A DNA stretch of 64,000 nt, taken from the NCBI GenBank assembly GCA_023333565.1, contig JAJKFH010000385.1:2418001-2482000 (forward strand). Reading direction: 5' to 3'. Below, in pieces: positions 60,050 to 64,000 of the stretch (its first letter is position 1; each line of letters opens with the position of its first letter). A program made the position numbers and the translations under genes. This DNA is from Puffinus mauretanicus (Eukaryota; Chordata; Aves; Procellariiformes; Procellariidae). The notes under the pieces are model-generated. The model had not been told where the DNA came from. It saw only the letters and a program-made list of their open reading frames with translations, and did no database searches.

Positions 60050-61422
60050 ACACAACTGCCGGGTGTAGCCTCATCCCAGGTTCCAAGAGAACAGTCACAC
60101 CAGCTCCTGCTGCTCAGTAGGAAGCCAGACTGTCATGGAAAAGTCCACCACAAGGACTGTCAGAGATGTCACTGAAAGAATCTCAAAGGGCACCAGACAC
60201 TTGTGTTTAGACAGCTGAGTTGATGCTGGAACATCTCCGCACCAGAGTCACAAACACCATTTGCATTTCTGGGCTTACTGCACGTTTCAGAGCTTCTCCA
60301 TTGCAATGTGTCAGAGCAGGGCACTCGGGGACGCCTTCACCCAGTTTGGTACAGCTGCATAACGTCTGCGAGGGCACTTCAGTAATGTACTTAGCCTGCA
60401 ATGCTGTCTGGCACTACTGTCTTCCATAATTTCTTTCTTTTTCCCTCTTCTTTTCCTCAAGGCTTCTCAGCAGCTCAGGCAAAGCCACTTGCAAAGAGGA
60501 GCACAAAATAACTTACAACTTATTTTGTGCTTATCTTTGGGGTGGCAAAATCCAACTTTGCAATGGAATGGGGTTTTGGGGTTACCGTAAAACACTGGGT
60601 TAAGAAAGCAAAATGTCAAGGGATTGTGGGAGGTTTTATGGTCATGCAGATGGAAATGGAAAAATTTAATATTCTTCTCTCACTAACAATCCTCCACCTG
60701 ACTATCAATTCTGCACTGAAGAAACCTCCTCCCCCTGTCCCCAGATGGACCATGTTCAGCTCCACATAACTATGTGAGAGAGAGACAGCAGGCTTCTGCA
60801 GCCATGGGGAAGCGTGAAAAGGGGCCAGAGAGCTGGAGTGACAGCTCAGAAGAGCCTCGGTGAGCTGGGCTTGTTGCTTCTGCTGTTGGGTGACAGTGGG
60901 AAAGGTGCACTTCTCCCCCAGAAACCAACACCTCACATCCCCATTCCCACCCGGGCAGCAGTAGTGCCTAGGCTGGGCATGTAGTTATGTGCTGTTCCCC
61001 AAACTGGTCTTTTCTCCTGGTAGGACAGGCAAATAAGTATCACAGGACACTATTTGGGTTATTTAACTACTCTCAGCAGTCTGTTACCTACCCTCAACCC
61101 TGACAGCAAGACCCATGTACAGCCACTTCAGCCAGTGTGAACAGAGATTTCTGTTTTCCTGAGCTGTGGTTGAACTGAATCAGGCTAGATATTGCAGTCC
61201 TCCTCTTCTTGCTTCTCCCTCAGCCTAACCCAAAATAACTCCATTCACTTTCTTGCAATGACGCTTGTGGATGCGAGAAAGTAGGAATTGAAGACTTGGC
61301 ACTCCCAAAGCTTGTCTTCATTTGCAATCATTAGTTTAAGTTAATACACCTGAATGACTTCATTTGTGCTTGGCTTAATTTTAGCGAGCGCTGGCATTCA
61401 GGAAACACCACTTCAGCTACTG

Positions 61423-61462
61423 GAGTGATTTGATTAGCAGTGCTGAGTGATTAGATTAGCAG
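61423..61462 (+). repeat. Two 18-bp direct repeats with GATTAG homeodomain cores
   Basis: GAGTGATTTGATTAGCAG (61423-61440) and GAGTGATTAGATTAGCAG (61445-61462) differ at one base and start 22 bp apart, about two helical turns. GATTAG/CTAATC is the core preferred by K50 homeodomain factors such as OTX and PITX. A site function is inferred. Confidence 0.45.
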
Positions 61463-61541
61463 AGTGGCTGGACAGAGCCGTTAATTACTTCTTGTCATTC
61501 CAGCTGATGTATCCCCACTGCACCGATAGCTTGAGCTATGC

Positions 61542-61549
61542 ATTTGCAT
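61542..61549 (+). promoter_or_regulatory. Octamer-type POU site ATTTGCAT
   Basis: ATTTGCAT is the exact octamer bound by POU/OCT factors. It sits inside TATGCATTTGCATAGATAA, next to a GATA core, 80 bases after the paired GATTAG repeats. An isolated octamer is expected by chance about once per 65 kb per strand, so the clustering is the only support. Confidence 0.3.
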
Positions 61550-63840
61550 AGATAAAACCTGTGCATGCTTATATCCTGTTGTTTATTTGTAATTTACAAC
61601 CTTGCCTCCTGTCAGTGCTTCCAGTCCCTTAGCTCACACGGTAGAGGTCTGTGCTAGCTGTAAGCTCTGTTAGCCTGCACCGGAGATCATTGTATGGTAC
61701 TGAAAATGTCAGCGAGAGAAACTATTTGTTCTTTGTCATAACTCCAGCAGAGATGTATGGCAGATTCGCTGGGTAACGCTCTTTCTGGAGTGGTGTTTCT
61801 TGGCATACAACAGTGCCTCATTGCAGAAATACTATAGTTTTGTGATGCTGTTGCAAATAGCAGTAGTTTTCACCGTCTCTTAAGCTCTGTTGAGTTCCAC
61901 ATCGTGGCAAAAAAAAGCTTCCTAGGAAATAACCCTAGTTTTAAGGCTGAAGCTCCAGAGAGGTGGGTGCCCACTTGCTATTTGTGAGTATTTCTGTTCA
62001 AGGACAAATGAAAATAAAGCAAGTAGGCAGTGAGAGTAGGTTTTCTCTTTGTAAACCTACTCCTCTATGAGTTACATGTTTAAGCTCACTGGTCATCTGT
62101 TCTACTGCTGCTGTCAGGAGAGAGGATGACAAGCACCTTCAATAAATGCTGCTTTTTCTCCCCTCGGTGACTTCTAGGAAATGTAGTCTTATTGAGTGCT
62201 AGATGCTTTGATAGCTAAAGTTCAGTGAGATGAATCCTTCCCTTCCTGCTCCCTGCCAAGAGGAAGCAGACCCATGCTGCTGCTCCTCTGCCAAGAAACA
62301 GCAGACGTTATGTTTGCCCATATGGAAGCAGCACTCTGAATTCTTGTGCTTGGAAAACATGTGGAATTCCCTTTCTATTAAAAAGCAAAACGAAACAACC
62401 TGCTCAGAAATAAGTGGAAGGCTTTTAGGAACGTGGAATAGGTGTTCTTTCCTGGATGCCAGGGACATTTAATGTTCTGTTGGGTCACTATAAATTCCCT
62501 TGTCTCGCCAGGTAGTAAAAGCATGCAAAGTACAAAGGGAGAACATAAAGTAATGCTGTATGAATGATCTCAAAATATAACACTGATGAGGAAAAGTAAT
62601 ATAAGAAAGGGGATACGGCTGTGATGCTTTGCATTGCTGATAACTTTTCATTGCTGATGTTTGCATAGTAACGGCATCAAATCTTTCAATACTGGACCTA
62701 CACCTCCTCTTCCCACCTAGGAATTTTCACTGTATGAGCTGTAAGGCTATGAAAAATCAGGGTCATAATATCCCACTGAGTTTCTGAGTCATCTTATTGT
62801 ACTGAAATAAAAGCACTTTAGAAAATACAAGCCATCTGTGATGTTAAATGCAATTATCTGATTTGCCTTAATAAATGCTCACAAATTACTGCCAACCACT
62901 TGAATTTTTCAACACTGTTCTGAGTCATTCATAAGCAGGTAAAGGTCATCATGCTAAGACATTATCAACTCTGATCATTATCAAGTTATTATCTGCAATA
63001 ACACAATTGCTTCCATCCAAATCCAGCACATAAAAGATTTTTAAAGAAAGAGGCAGGTTATTTTTTTAGCTCTGACCTTCAGAGGATCACACTAGGTATG
63101 TTATTACACTATACGCAGTATTGATTATTACTTATAACTTCATCCTACTGGCACTGAGGTAGGTGACAAATACTACTTTTGTTAAAGTCAAATCCCAAGC
63201 TCTATGCTCTAGATTCCCCATGGCTGGAGCTTCTGTTCATCGGGAATTCCCCGGATAGGTCCTTTTTTCCATTTGCCCAGTAATTTTGCCCAAGAATGAT
63301 AGGGCCACTGTGATTGTTCAAATTAAATATTCTGGTTGTAAGTGCACTGTGCTCAGGATGTAGCAGCCCTATGTGCATACACAGATCATGTTCTAGACAG
63401 GCTCTGTACAGATGCACATGTCCCACACTGCACAGGTTCATGTGTTTCTCTCTGGGGAGACCCACAAGACCTATGATAATGCTATATAAGACTTTGTTTC
63501 TCAGATGTTATTTACATCTGTAACAAAAGCTACCAATATGAATTTAAAACCTATTTTGCATAAGTGTAAGTGTTTCTAGCTGCCCACCAAGAAGAGTTGC
63601 ATGCGTGTGTTTTACCCAAATCTGAGCACACTGAGGCTCCACAGTACAAACATCAGTGCACGCACCAATCAATGTCTAATGCGTGAGCGTAGCAGGAGTG
63701 GTCTGAATGCTCAGCCAGTAAAAATCAGCATAGAATTGCCAAAATAAGGACCTTATGGAAGCAGAATTGACTTAGTTCCACAGCAAACCAGGATCCAGAG
63801 GTCCAGGATCCTCAAAACAGTGGAGAAGAAAATTGTTACA

Positions 63841-64000
63841 ATCGGGAGGAATACAGAGACACTGTTCAAGCACGCAGGGATAGTGTTAAGAAAGCCAAAG
63901 CCCACCTTTGGCTTTGTATCTGGTGAAGGACATGAAGGGCAACAAGAAGAGCTTCTACAGTTATGTCAGCAGCAAATGGAAGACTAAGGAAAATGTGGGC
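63841..64000 (+). mobile_element. CR1 LINE fragment continuing past the window end
   Basis: The plus strand translates to EYRDTVQARRDSVKKAKAH, then after a small indel VKDMKGNKKSFYSYVSSKWKT and KENVG. This matches the CR1 ORF2 linker between endonuclease and reverse transcriptase (compare [10 protein letters not shown]...[10 protein letters not shown] in copy 1). It is a different subfamily from copies 1, 3 and 4. Sequence from about 63765 may also belong to it. The frame is broken in the stretch corresponding to QLELNLA. Confidence 0.85.

Larger units (their letters stand above)
60050..63840. other. No gene recognised; possible regulatory block near 61.4 kb
   Basis: No coding exon or transposon identified. 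The stretch 61340-61620 contains paired GATTAG repeats and an octamer site, listed separately. The remaining sequence is AT-rich, with frames of up to 106 codons and no domain. Confidence 0.5.

Overview
The window looks like avian nuclear DNA. It has CR1-family LINEs in several age classes, with very short 3' ends made of ATTCTATG octamers. It also has an LTR retroelement family of a type common in bird genomes (ends TGTCCTGG...CA). Recognisable repeats are sparse, and no mammalian young SINEs or L1s are seen. I found no confident protein-coding host gene. Nearly all open frames of 60-240 codons are chance frames, antisense shadows of CR1 reverse transcriptase, or frames kept open by repeats. 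The window is probably intergenic or inside a very large intron.

Layout, left to right. At 1-2.2 kb, a solo LTR (minus strand) sits in what looks like an old MIR-type SINE. At 4.65-6.93 kb lies CR1 copy 1 (minus), the best preserved, with a 615-codon reverse-transcriptase frame. At 13.85-14.48 kb is a CpG-rich island carrying a minisatellite. An ancient CR1/L3-like relic follows at 15.4 kb. CR1 copy 2 (minus, about 1.3 kb, catalytic aspartates lost) lies at 20.7 kb. A degraded LINE at 22.9-23.4 kb resembles the L1/Tx1 clade rather than CR1. The interval 23.4-41.35 kb is gene-free single-copy-looking DNA with a few candidate regulatory palindromes.

CR1 copies 3 and 4 (plus strand, same subfamily as copy 1) lie head-to-tail at 41.35-42.08 and 42.88-45.03 kb. 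From 46.0 to 49.6 kb, an ancient CR1 relic is interrupted by a complete two-LTR retroelement flanked by a perfect 5-bp target duplication. This element has a Lys-type primer binding site, a polypurine tract and no gag, pol or env. Its 1.4-kb interior is dominated by about twelve copies of a 47-49 bp repeat, two of which read as 16-codon periods.

The right end (49.6-64 kb) holds an old CR1 3' end (55.6 kb), a 43-bp LTR stub (57.9 kb) and a small GC-rich patch at 59.8-60.0 kb. The minus strand of that patch looks like a possible terminal coding exon of unknown identity. A pair of homeodomain-type repeats plus an octamer site lie at 61.4-61.55 kb, and a CR1 fragment runs off the window end.

All repeat family assignments come from recognising conserved motifs and comparing copies inside the window by eye. 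Substitution and copy counts are manual and approximate.
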